A stretch of 18,897 nucleotides of DNA from Deltaproteobacteria bacterium (GTDB lineage: Bacteria; Desulfobacterota_C; Deferrisomatia; Deferrisomatales; JACRMM01), in NCBI GenBank assembly GCA_016218905.1, contig JACRCS010000556.1, positions 1 through 18,897 on the forward strand. Direction: 5' to 3'. Both the position numbers and the translations under genes were made by a program. Within the stretch, counting starts at the first letter, position 1. Every line of letters begins with the position of its first letter. The notes beneath the pieces are model-generated. The model had not been told where the DNA came from, made no database searches, and saw only the letters and a list, made by a program, of their open reading frames with translations. Shown in pieces: positions 1-5,849 of this stretch.

Positions 1-16
1 TAGTCGGCACCTCCCT

Positions 17-195
17 GGGCCATCTTTGTCCATCTTTCTGTCCATCCACTGGGCGACATTGCCCGATGTCAGGCGGTACGGACGGGGACGAGGAGCCCTG
101 GGAAACCCAAGCTGCACGCGACTCTACGGTATCGGGGCAGACGAGCCGGGACGGCGGCGACCGCTCTTCAGATCCGGTGGAAGGCGTGAGCAACG
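17..195. repeat. Repeat A, copy 1 (about 179 bp)
   Basis: This stretch is repeated with scattered substitutions at 3076-3253 in the same orientation. Both copies open with gggccatctttgtccatctt, share the ggcggtacg block in the middle, and end in the same tRNA-Sec anticodon and variable-arm sequence up to gtgagcaacg. Copy 1 then continues into a complete tRNA 3' half; copy 2 does not. The arrangement resembles the end of an integrative element joined to its tRNA target. No integrase is visible in the window, so that reading is inference. The copies bracket the AbiE pair and the decayed DUF433/DUF5615 genes. Confidence 0.8.
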
Positions 196-230
196 TCTTC
201 GGTGGGTTCGATTCCCATCCACTTCCGCCA
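161..230 (+). tRNA. selC: 3' half of tRNA-Sec(UCA), selC remnant
   Basis: The 3' half of a selenocysteine tRNA is well formed. The anticodon loop at 166-172 reads CTTCAGA, with anticodon TCA at 168-170. The long variable arm has an 8-bp stem, 180-187 with 193-200, and a GAGCA loop. The T stem is 202-206 with 214-218 around TTCGATT. The acceptor 3' strand CCACTTCC is followed by discriminator G and an encoded CCA at 228-230. The 8-bp acceptor plus 5-bp T stem and the long variable arm are hallmarks of bacterial tRNA-Sec. The matching 5' acceptor strand GGAAGTGG and a proper D arm are absent upstream, and the two loop-closing anticodon-stem pairs mismatch (164/174, 165/173). It therefore looks like an att-type fragment or a broken gene, with repeat A sequence replacing the 5' half. 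selC is a well-known island integration site. Confidence 0.75.
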
Positions 231-244
231 CTCTCGACATGACT

Positions 245-290
245 GCCGCGGCCCGCTCGCACGGCGTGGCCGCGGCCGGCCCTTCTCTTC
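245..290 (+). terminator. Terminator-like hairpin after the tRNA-Sec end
   Basis: A perfect 9-bp stem, GCCGCGGCC (245-253) with GGCCGCGGC (268-276), encloses a 14-nt loop. It starts 14 bases after the tRNA CCA and is followed by a pyrimidine-rich CCCTTCTCTTCC run. Position and shape suit termination of a tRNA transcript, although the T tract is interrupted. Confidence 0.5.
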
Positions 291-360
291 CGCCCCGAGT
301 ATCATTTGCGCACCTTCGGCGGGTGTCCTCGGCTGCTCCGTAGCTCTGGCCAGGTAAGCC

Positions 361-462
361 ATGACCCCAAACGTCACACAGAAGGAACGCGCAGCGTTGC
401 GTGATGCGAAGGAAGAAGTCGCCCGTCGCTTCGCGCTTTCGTGGGTCAAACTCTTCCTCTGA
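361..462 (+). pseudogene. N-terminal scrap, possibly MNT-type nucleotidyltransferase
   Basis: A 33-residue reading frame starts at ATG 361 and stops at TGA 460-462. It opens MTPNVTQKERAALRDAKEEV and ends ARRFALSWVKLFL. The ending resembles the strand just before the GSxxxG loop of small nucleotidyltransferases (a typical continuation would be LFGSRARG), but the frame stops there. Immediately beyond, the minus strand carries the start of a DUF5615 gene, so the stop lies at a recombination junction. It is probably a truncated antitoxin-type nucleotidyltransferase. The match rests on about ten residues and is weak. No convincing Shine-Dalgarno is present; AGGTAA lies just upstream. Confidence 0.3.
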
Positions 463-599
463 GATTCCGCCTCCGCGAGGATTTCCGCGTCAGTTGCCGC
501 CGCCAGGCCGATCTCGGCCACATGCACGGCATCGTGGCCTTTCTCTCGCAGGAGCGCCGCCGCGGACCGCGGTAGCCCCTGGTCGAGCATCAGCTTCAT
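462..599 (-). pseudogene. DUF5615 PIN-like toxin, N-terminal fragment
   Basis: Reading on the minus strand from ATG at 599, the first 45 or so residues begin MKLMLDQGLPRSAAALLREK and continue GHDAVHVAEIGLAAATDAEI. This is the standard start of DUF5615 PIN-like proteins: MKLLLDxNL with the first acidic residue, an RGHD-like turn, and a DxEIL helix. After AEAESQ, at about position 462, the family pattern (a THDxDF-type motif would be expected) disappears. The open frame runs on to 168 without resemblance. The start overlaps the stop of the upstream DUF433 gene as TGATG, the usual antitoxin-toxin coupling. Without its C-terminal half the protein should be inactive. Confidence 0.65.
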
Positions 600-860
600 C
601 AGGCCGCAACTTCCCGGAACAGCAACGCGTCGTCCAGGTTGTCAGCGGCAAACGAGAGAGCTTGCCGGAGATCTTCTTCCTCCAGTTCGGGATACTCGGC
701 GAGCAGTTCAGCACGGTCGGGATACGTGGCCATTGCTTCGAGGACGCGCCGTACCGTGAGCCGCCATCCCTCGGATGCACGGCTGACCGTTCATCTGCTC
801 GGGGTCGACAGTGATCCTGGGGAAGGAGTCGGGGACGCTGCAAGGTTTCATAGGTTTCAT
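599..860 (-). pseudogene. DUF433 antitoxin, frameshifted
   Basis: From ATG 860 (or 851) on the minus strand the frame reads MKPMKPCSVPDSFPRITVDP and then EQMNGQPCIRGM, a typical DUF433 N-terminus (P.I.xDPExxxGxPxIxGxR). At about 761-766 the frame breaks. Moving one base restores RLTVRRVLEAMATYPDRAEL and then LAEYPELEEEDLRQALSFAA, ending LLFREVAA at TGA 601-599. The length of 262 nt is 87 codons plus one, which fits a single inserted base. DUF433 proteins are HTH-type antitoxins paired with DUF5615 toxins, and here the two overlap by one base. The start codon lies inside repeat B. The pair appears dead: antitoxin shifted, toxin truncated. Confidence 0.7.
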
Positions 861-1020
861 TGCTGCTCCTTCCGCGCCTTCCCTGCCGAATGGCTTCACA
901 GACCGAGGGCTGAGTGCGGGTAGTCAGCCCCGCCAATTCCGTCATCGATTGCCGCCTGCTCGCAGGCGCGGACGTAGAACTCGCGCCGAGCGTTGCCGAT
1001 CCGCCGTTCCCGGGACAGGG
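826..1020 (-). repeat. Repeat B, copy 1 (about 195 bp)
   Basis: This is the longest diverged copy of a family found again at 5745-5848 and 6921-7107, all in the same orientation. Read on the minus strand, the unit begins near GGCGGATC, encodes the tail of a small ORF (ARREFY..ACEQ..AIDG), and ends with the start of a DUF433 antitoxin, ATGAAACCTTGCAGCG. Here the upstream frame has shifted, so the usual ATGA overlap is lost, and a second ATGAAACCT is present in tandem. Only this long copy still continues into a recognisable antitoxin body. Confidence 0.8.
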
Positions 1021-1037
1021 AAGCTCGCCCCGCCCTG

Positions 1038-1327
1038 GCCGAGAAGCAAAAGCGGAGCCGGCTCGAGAGAAAGAGGGTGGCCCGGCTCTTCAAGGACTCG
1101 AACGACTGGATCACAAGTCAGGCGCTTCGCCAGTGTATGTCGAGGCGGTCAAGGCAGCCGCCCTCGAGCGCGACGGCGCCATCCCTCCGGAATCGGAGCT
1201 TGCCGAGTGGCTCGGGTGGGCCGTGCGCCAAGCTGACCGCCTGGACCCCTTGGTGCCGAGCCCGTACTCGATTCTGGACGATAAGTCCGAGGAAGAGCCG
1301 TATAGGTGGCCTTGGTCGACTTCCTAG
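1038..1327 (+). pseudogene. C-terminal coiled-coil fragment, frameshifted
   Basis: Two adjacent frames together make a plausible protein end. Frame one reads AEKQKRSRLERKRVARLF and then KDSNDWITSQALRQ, a charged helix. After a frame change near 1134, frame two reads YVEAVKAAALERDGAIPPES, then ELAEWLGWAVRQADRLDPL, and stops at TAG 1325-1327. The pattern of a charged coiled coil followed by a YVEAV...W..WA..QADRLDPL tail recalls uncharacterised proteins of mobile regions. I do not recognise a named family. The upstream part is cut off where repeat B starts, so this is a gene end left behind by recombination. The frameshift means no intact product. Confidence 0.5.
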
Positions 1328-1367
1328 GCTCTTGGCTGCGTTTACGCACCTTCGTGCTTTGTTCCGG

Positions 1368-1399
1368 AATGTCGGCTAATCTTGACAAGTGCCGACGTT
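1368..1399 (+). promoter_or_regulatory. Inverted repeat around a -35-like box upstream of abiEi
   Basis: GTCGGC (1371-1376) and GCCGAC (1391-1396) form a perfect inverted repeat, with two further matching pairs outside it. Between the arms lies TTGACA (1382-1387), an ideal -35 sequence. A weak -10 candidate (TAACAC, about 1403-1408) would place transcription start close to ATG 1419, giving a very short or absent leader. AbiEi antitoxins of characterised AbiE systems repress their own operon by binding inverted repeats at the promoter, so this is a candidate operator. Confidence 0.45.
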
Positions 1400-1418
1400 T
1401 CGTAACACCATTCTGGGC

Positions 1419-2018
1419 ATGACCAACCCTCTTGAAGAGCGAGTCATCGAGCTCACCCGGAAAGCCGGGGTTCTGCGGCCCCGCGATCTCGACGCGGTCG
1501 GAATCCCGCGCGTCTACCTCCAGCGCCTATGCCGCAAGGGCGGCATCGAGCGGCTGCAGAGGGGCCTCTACTGTCTTCCGGAGCGCTCGGCCGGCGAGTT
1601 CGCGACGCTCGCGGAAGTCGCCAAGCGGGTGCCCTCGGGGGTCGTGTGCCTGCTCTCGGCGCTTCGTTTCCACGAGCTCACGACGCAGACTCCCCACGAG
1701 GTGTGGCTGGCTCTCGATCGAAAGTCGCGCAAGCCGAGGCTCGACCTCCCGGTGCGCGTCGTCCGCTTCTCGGCCGAGGCCCTCTCCGCTGGCTACGAAG
1801 TCCACGTCATCGATCAGGTGCCCGTGAGAGTGTACGGGCCGGCCAAGACGGTCGTGGACTGCTTCAAGTACCGGAACAAGATCGGACTCGATGTCGCCCT
1901 CGAAGCGCTGCAAGACTACCTGCGCCAGCGGAAGGGAACGGTAGACGAGCTCTGGCGCTTCGCGAAGATCTGCAGGGTGTCCAACGTGATGCGCCCGTAC
2001 CTGGAAGCGGTGCTCTAG
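1419..2018 (+). CDS. abiEi: AbiEi-type antitoxin / transcriptional regulator
   Basis: This is the antitoxin of a type IV AbiE toxin-antitoxin and phage-abortive module. The N-terminus (about residues 1-50) is a winged-helix region, with GVLRPRDLDAVGIPRVYLQR followed by a LCRKGGIERLQRGLYCLP wing, as in AbiEi proteins. The middle contains the LSALRFHELTTQTPHEVWLA strand-helix, and the C-terminal part contains VRVYGPAKTVVDCFKYRNKI, both typical of the AbiEi C-terminal domain. From ATG 1419 the length is 199 residues, normal for the family. An upstream in-frame GTG at 1389 would add ten residues but lies inside the candidate operator, so ATG 1419 is preferred. The stop TAG is one base before the TTG start of the toxin gene. 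The frame is intact and looks functional. Confidence 0.88.
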   Translation: MTNPLEERVIELTRKAGVLRPRDLDAVGIPRVYLQRLCRKGGIERLQRGLYCLPERSAGEFATLAEVAKRVPSGVVCLLSALRFHELTTQTPHEVWLALDRKSRKPRLDLPVRVVRFSAEALSAGYEVHVIDQVPVRVYGPAKTVVDCFKYRNKIGLDVALEALQDYLRQRKGTVDELWRFAKICRVSNVMRPYLEAVL

Positions 2019-2019
2019 C

Positions 2020-2928
2020 TTGGCTTCGAACCCGGCTGCATCTGCCCGGGCGCGTCTGCTGGCTCTCGCCCGCGAGCGCGGCGAGGACTTCCAACTCCTC
2101 CTGACGCGCTACGGGCTCGAGCGATTCCTCTACCGCCTCGGACGCACCGATTCGGCCGCAGACTTCGTCCTCAAAGGGGCGATGCTCTTCTCCCTCTGGT
2201 CCGACGCTCCCCACCGTGCCACCCGCGATATCGACCTCCTCGGCTTCGGCGAGGCCTCAGCGGGCCGGCTGATCGAGGTGTTCCGGAAGGTCTGTGCCGT
2301 CCCGTGTCCGGACGACGGGTTGGAGTTCGACCCGATTTCTGTTCGCGGGGAGGAGATTCGTGAAGCGCAGGAGTACGGGGGCTTTCGCATCAACCTCGTG
2401 GGCCGGCTCGAGGCCGCGAGATGCCCCGTTCAACTCGACGTCGGCTTTGGAGACGCGGTGAGCCCCGGCGTGCGCGAGATCGACTATCCCACGATTCTCC
2501 CGATGCCGGCGCCCCACCTGCGCGCGTACCCGCCCGAGACGGTGATCGCGGAGAAGGCGCAGGCCCTGGTCGCCCTCGGCATGGCCAACAGCCGAATGAA
2601 GGACTTCTACGACCTCCTGATTCTGGCCCGGCAGTTCTCGTTCGATCGAAGAACGCTCGCCACCGCCCTCGTCGCGACCTTTGAGCGCCGCCGGACCTCC
2701 ATTCCTGCGGAAGCGTCGCTCGCCTTAACCGAGGAGTTCGCCTCCGATCCGGCGAAAGGCCGGCAGTGGAGGGCCTTCCTTGCCCGCATCGGCGTCCAGG
2801 AGGATGCGACCGCGCTCACGGAAGTCGTCGGCAGGCTAGCGGAGTTTCTGCTGCCTCTCTTTGTCGACGCCGCGGCCGGAATCGTCTCCGACGGAACATG
2901 GTCGGCAGGCGGTCCTTGGGCCGAGTGA
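2020..2928 (+). CDS. abiEii: AbiEii/AbiGii-type nucleotidyltransferase toxin
   Basis: This is the toxin partner of the preceding gene. AbiEii proteins are DNA polymerase beta-like nucleotidyltransferases; characterised relatives use CTP or GTP to modify tRNA and halt growth. The key signature is visible: FVLKGAMLFSLW (residues 49-60) followed by RATRDIDLLGFG, giving the metal-binding pair D70 and D72. The family's second conserved block is present as ETVIAEKAQALVALG (around K179) and RMKDFYDLLILAR (K194, D195, D198). The length of 302 residues is usual. The start is TTG at 2020, one base after the abiEi stop. No better ATG is available before the conserved core, so translation is probably coupled. 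It lies between repeats A1 and A2, suggesting it came or can move as a block. Confidence 0.9.
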   Translation: MASNPAASARARLLALARERGEDFQLLLTRYGLERFLYRLGRTDSAADFVLKGAMLFSLWSDAPHRATRDIDLLGFGEASAGRLIEVFRKVCAVPCPDDGLEFDPISVRGEEIREAQEYGGFRINLVGRLEAARCPVQLDVGFGDAVSPGVREIDYPTILPMPAPHLRAYPPETVIAEKAQALVALGMANSRMKDFYDLLILARQFSFDRRTLATALVATFERRRTSIPAEASLALTEEFASDPAKGRQWRAFLARIGVQEDATALTEVVGRLAEFLLPLFVDAAAGIVSDGTWSAGGPWAE

Positions 2929-3075
2929 TCGACACGGGTGCCCGGCTCGCGCGCTCGTGTGGATCGCGATCGCTTCACCGGATCCTGCCGGTCTGGGCGA
3001 CGAAGGCAAAGCGACCCGGAACCGAACGGCTGAGCTTCTCTGTGCGCCGCCACAGGCGGGGCGGGCTTTCTCGCC

Positions 3076-3253
3076 GGGCCATCTTTGTCCATCTTCCTGT
3101 CCATCTACTCGGCGACAAGGCCCAATATCAGGCGGTACGAACGAAGACGACAGCCCGTCGAAACCCTAGCTGGGCGCCACATTCCGATACCGAGCCAGAC
3201 GAGGCGGGACGGCGGCGACCGCTCTTCAAATCCGGTGGAAGGCGTGAGCAACG
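3076..3253. repeat. Repeat A, copy 2, ending in a broken tRNA-Sec piece
   Basis: This is a diverged direct copy of 17-195. The tRNA-Sec part is at about 3218-3253: loop CTTCAAA with anticodon TCA, then the variable-arm strand GAAGGCGT and loop, breaking off after GAGCAACG. The T arm and acceptor are missing; instead a coiled-coil gene end begins. The loop here is CTTCAAA against CTTCAGA in copy 1. The same repeat joined to the same tRNA piece twice in 3 kb suggests tandem insertions or a duplication at a selC-type site. Confidence 0.8.
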
Positions 3254-3370
3254 GATGCAGAGGCAGTCGCAAAGCGGCTCAACCAGCGGCGGCGCTACGA
3301 GCAGGAAATCCGGCAGCTCCGCAAGCGGATCGCGTACCTGGAGAAGCTGCTCGGGGTCGTAGCGCCCTGA
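3254..3370 (+). pseudogene. C-terminal tail of a coiled-coil protein
   Basis: An open frame without its own start reads DAEAVAKRLNQRRRYEQEIR and then QLRKRIAYLEKLLGVVAP, stopping at TGA 3368-3370. It is highly charged and predicted to be helical, with leucine spacing suggestive of a coiled coil. It begins exactly where repeat A2 ends, so the rest of the gene was removed. One base separates its stop from the ATG of the truncated nucleotidyltransferase, so the two were probably an operon. A related scrap (AEALEKRLDERRVE) occurs at 7445-7516. The family is not recognised. Confidence 0.45.
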
Positions 3371-3371
3371 G

Positions 3372-3722
3372 ATGGTCCTTCGCGCTGACGGCGACGGCAC
3401 CTTTCCCGGTCAGGTCACAGAGCTCCTACGCACGCTCGACGGAGTCGGCTTCTTCGAGACCTCGATGCTTGTCGGGAGCTGGGTCATGTCCGTGTACGGA
3501 GATGTCTTCGGGATCCGCTATCCCCTCCGGACGCTGGACATCGACTTCGGCGTGGAGTTCGTGGCCGGCGGGAAGGCGGCAACGGCGGACCTGGAGGAGC
3601 TCCTCGTCGGACTCTCCTGCGCCGCCATCCTGCCGACGCCCCTTAGCCGGCCCCTCTTGCGTCGGCGTATTCGGAACCTTAGCAACCTTTGCAGCGTCCC
3701 AAAGTCCGATACTAAGCTATGA
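3372..3722 (+). pseudogene. Nucleotidyltransferase (GSLTP/DUF6036-like), truncated
   Basis: The frame opens MVLRADGDGTFPGQVTELLR and holds the nucleotidyltransferase core MLVGSWVMSVYGDVFGIRYP followed by LRTLDIDFGVEFV. The GSW loop and the DID metal-binding pair are those of GSLTP-type proteins found in two-gene toxin-antitoxin-like modules with a small upstream partner. After about residue 85 (near 3640) the sequence becomes arginine- and proline-rich and stops at 116 residues; family members are usually around 200 or more. The last part overlaps a repeat B scar, so the 3' half was lost by recombination. The active-site loop survives but the fold is incomplete, so activity is doubtful. Confidence 0.6.
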
Positions 3723-3745
3723 AACCTTGCAACGTCGGCGATCCC
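3684..3745 (+). repeat. Short repeat B scars, two in tandem, inverted relative to the long copies
   Basis: AACCTTTGCAGCGTCCC (3684-3700) and ATGAAACCTTGCAACGTC (3719-3736) both match the antitoxin-start end of repeat B (ATGAAACCTTGCAGCGTCC), but on the plus strand. The second encodes MKPCNVGDPFPR, comparable with MKPCSVPDSFPR of the DUF433 gene at 860. The family resemblance stops by about 3745. These are remnants of a DUF433 antitoxin start. Confidence 0.6.
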
Positions 3746-3773
3746 TTTCCTCGTAGGGGCCGCTTGACCAGCC

Positions 3774-4010
3774 CTACGTATTCCGTTTCAGCCGGTGTAC
3801 TCGGATCGAGCGTCGGTTCACCGTCACCAGGGCGCCCTGTTCCAAGTCGCCCGAAACAGCGGCCAGCGCGGTCTCGAGAACCGTTGCTAAATCCCTCCCC
3901 CGGAGGCCCACCAGACGAAGCCGGATGACAGACGGTGCGATCCGTCGGTTCACCACCACTTCTCCGCGTTCGCCCGCAGGGTGCACCCGACGAAAGACGA
4001 GCCACCCTCT
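3774..4010 (-). pseudogene. DUF5615 toxin, C-terminal fragment
   Basis: On the minus strand the frame ending at TAG 3776-3774 reads RGEVVVNRRIAPSVIRLRLV, then GLRGRDLATVLETALAAVSG, then DLEQGALVTVNRRSIRVHRL. This matches the usual end of DUF5615 PIN-like proteins: DFGE-type strand, a GVIRLR strand, a helix with repeated leucine, and a final strand with (A/T)VT..RIRVRRL. Upstream, toward 4163, the frame stays open but shows no convincing N-terminal half or start. The N-terminal scrap at 462-599 is not its missing half in any simple sense: it lies downstream on the same strand, so these are two separately broken genes or the product of an inversion. The remaining sequence to 4290 shows nothing I can identify. 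Confidence 0.5.
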
Positions 4011-4322
4011 CCGTTCCTCCTCCGGGGCGTGCGGCGGGAAGCCTGTTCCGAACGGGACTTCCGTCCTCTCCCAGGCTGATCCTACCCTGCCCACCTGACC
4101 CACCGGCGAGCGGCAGAAGACATCCCCCGGCGATCGCGTCGAACTCGGCGGTACACCCTGCACCAGTGCAAGCGGGGATGCCGTCCCGACTTCTGGTCAG
4201 ACCTGAGAGCCCTCCTGGCGATCTCCAGACCAAGCGGTCAGCGAAGAAAAGTTGCAGCACGTGCGACGAGGGACCCAACTTCCCGAGACGTGAACGCACC
4301 TATGCAGACGAGGGAGCGAGAG

Positions 4323-4955
4323 ATGGAGCTTGCGACGATTGAACAGGCCGCGCGAGGAGACGTCGCGGCGTTCAGGAACCTGGTCGTCCAGTCCCGAGGC
4401 GTGGTCTACGCGATCTGCCTCAGCCATGTGGGACAGGGCGCCGAGGCGGAAGACCTGTCCCAGGAGGTCTTCGTCCAGGTCCATCGGGACCTGAAGGACC
4501 TGCGCGAGCCCGAGAGGTTCCTGCCCTGGCTGCGCCAGGTTGCGACGAACGTCTGCCTGATGGCGGTGCGCCGCCGTCGGCTGCCCATGGAGCCGCTGGA
4601 CGCCGGAGCGGACCATCCCGATCCCGCGGCTGCCGGGAGGCTCCGGCGGATGGAGCTCTGCGACATCGCGTGGAGGGCCCTGGCGGGCGTCTCGGCCGCG
4701 AGCAGGGAAGTGTTGGCTCTGCGCTACCTCGCCGGGTGCTCCGAGGCGGAGATCGGGGACGCCCTGGGCCTTCCACTCGCGAAGGTCAAGAGCCGCCTTC
4801 ACGAGGGCAGGAAGCAGGCCCAGAGGGAGCTCCGCCCGATCGTCCGGGAGCTGCTGAGGGCCGAAGCCGGATCGGACGAGGCCGTGGACGAGATCATGGC
4901 GAAGTGCGGCAGTCCCGGCTGTCGCTGCTCGCATACACTGACGGAAGGGAGGTGA
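4323..4955 (+). CDS. ECF-type RNA polymerase sigma factor with Cys-rich C-terminus
   Basis: This is an alternative sigma factor that directs RNA polymerase to a dedicated promoter set. Region sigma-2 spans about residues 8-85, with AEAEDLSQEVFVQVHRDL and FLPWLRQVATNVCLMAVRRR. Region sigma-4 spans about 115-170, with SREVLALRYLAGCSEAEIGD and the HTH recognition part LGLPLAKVKSRLHEGRKQ. The start at ATG 4323 is chosen because AGGGAG lies six bases upstream; GTG 4290 and ATG 4302 are in-frame alternatives. At 210 residues it is slightly longer than a minimal ECF factor. The extra tail ends KCGSPGCRCSHTLTEGR, with Cys195, Cys200 and Cys202 in a CX4CXC cluster that could bind metal or sense redox. 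The next gene starts five bases after the stop and is also cysteine-rich. No classical anti-sigma gene is adjacent. Confidence 0.88.
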   Translation: MELATIEQAARGDVAAFRNLVVQSRGVVYAICLSHVGQGAEAEDLSQEVFVQVHRDLKDLREPERFLPWLRQVATNVCLMAVRRRRLPMEPLDAGADHPDPAAAGRLRRMELCDIAWRALAGVSAASREVLALRYLAGCSEAEIGDALGLPLAKVKSRLHEGRKQAQRELRPIVRELLRAEAGSDEAVDEIMAKCGSPGCRCSHTLTEGR

Positions 4956-4960
4956 GAGCG

Positions 4961-5095
4961 ATGGAGCATTGCGGCTGCGGGTGCATGTCACAGAAGAAGG
5001 TGGCGGAAGGCGAGCCGGTCAAGTCCCAGACCAAGCAGGTAGAGGCCGAACCTCGGAAACGCCAAGCCGAGGAGGACAAGAAGGAGCAGAAGTAG
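4961..5095 (+). CDS. 44-residue Cys-cluster, Lys/Glu-rich peptide coupled to the sigma gene
   Basis: This short gene has strong translation signals: GGAGG at 4948-4952, eight bases before ATG 4961. It starts only five bases after the sigma-factor stop, so the pair is almost certainly one transcript with coupled translation. The product begins MEHCGCGCMSQKKVAEGEPV, with Cys4, Cys6, Cys8 and His3 forming a compact potential metal site, and then continues as a charged, low-complexity tail of K, E, Q and R ending DKKEQK. There is no signal peptide or membrane segment. Cysteines appear both here and at the sigma C-terminus, suggesting a shared metal or redox role such as a miniature co-sensor. That is inference; I know no named family. 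It could also be a metallothionein-like or non-functional peptide. Confidence 0.6.
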   Translation: MEHCGCGCMSQKKVAEGEPVKSQTKQVEAEPRKRQAEEDKKEQK

Positions 5096-5175
5096 CGGTC
5101 TCGGGGCTGCGCCGGATGGCAGCAGCCTCGAGCCGTCCCCCCACCAGATCTCACGACAGGCAGCCAGGAGAGCCC

Positions 5176-5513
5176 ATGGAGCTGTACGCATCCGAAGAGC
5201 AGCGGCTGGTAGCGCAGACGGTCGCAAAGATTGTCGAGAAGACCGTCCGGCCGCGTGCCGGACAGGTGGATCGGGAGGGGGTCTTCCCCTGGGAGGCCAT
5301 CCGGGAACTTGCCGGCTCCGGCTTTCTCGGGCTGGGCGTCCCTGCCGAGTACGGTGGGTCGGGTGCAGAGACGTCCACCTTCGCAGGTCCTGGGCGGGCA
5401 CGGGTACACCCGGGACTACTCCGTCGAACGGTACTACCGTGACGCCAGGGGGCTGACGCTTCACTTCAAGACCTCTGAGCTCCTGCGGTGCGACATCGGT
5501 AAGGCTGTGCTGG
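5176..5513 (+). pseudogene. Acyl-CoA dehydrogenase with internal deletion and frame change
   Basis: The start at ATG 5176 has AGGAG closely upstream. It opens MELYASEEQRLVAQTVAKIV and continues through SGFLGLGVPAEYGGSGAE, a normal acyl-CoA dehydrogenase N-terminus of about 65 residues. Near 5370-5381 it jumps, in another frame, to QVLGGHGYTRDYSVERYYRD and then to a SELLRCDIGKAVLG ending, the normal C-terminus of the same family (Q..GG.GY....ERYYRDAR). Members are about 380 residues, so roughly 240 to 270 residues in the middle are gone. No FAD-binding core or catalytic Glu region remains. The two ends are in the right order, so this is one gene that lost its middle. Confidence 0.8.
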
Positions 5514-5700
5514 GCCCTAGCGGCCTTCCGCCTCGCCGCGGCGGAGGGCTTCTCCGTCGGCGTCTCGTGCGAGCCGATGCTGGGCGGGCGGCCCGACCTC
5601 GTCGTCCGCGCGGTTGAGACGCACGTCACGGACACGATCTGGCTCGGAAAGGCGAACCAGCTCAGGCAGCGGCTGAAGGTCAACGGCGAGGGGACCCCGG
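5514..5700 (+). pseudogene. Fragment resembling the C-terminal part of a radical-SAM-type protein
   Basis: Directly after the acyl-CoA dehydrogenase end, one frame reads LAAFRLAAAEGFSVGVSCEP, MLGGRPDLVVRAVETHVTDT, and then IWLGKANQLRQRLKVNGEG. The GF..SVSCEPML and V.D.IWIGK.N..R.R...NG patterns are ones I associate with the later barrel strands of certain radical-SAM-type proteins. The recall is from memory and moderate. No start, no CxxxCxxC cluster and no full domain are present. It ends where repeat B2 begins at about 5745, so it is another gene scrap captured between recombination points. Confidence 0.4.
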
Positions 5701-5744
5701 GAGGCCATGGCGGCGGCCGAGGCTCTCCTGCGGGAGCAGGGATC

Positions 5745-5848
5745 GGGACTCGGACGCTGCAAGGTTTCATAGGCTCATCGTTGCTCTTTCCGCGCTTTGC
5801 CAAATGGCTTCCCACACCGAGGGCGGAGTGCAGCCAGTCGCCCTCGCC
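5745..5848 (-). repeat. Repeat B, copy 2 (about 104 bp)
   Basis: This copy is the antitoxin-proximal part of repeat B and is close in sequence to 6921-7024. On the minus strand the tail of the upstream small ORF (PPSVWEAIWQSAERATMSL, stop at 5767) overlaps ATGAAACC as ATGA. It diverges after about 5848, where repeat C begins two bases later. With copy 3 it brackets the MntA/HepT pair as a direct repeat. Confidence 0.8.
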
Positions 5849-5849
5849 G

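Noticed and set aside
4197..4991. 264-codon minus-strand frame opposite the sigma factor
   Set aside because: It is a shadow: the opposite strand has clear sigma-2 and sigma-4 regions, and this frame has no recognisable motif.
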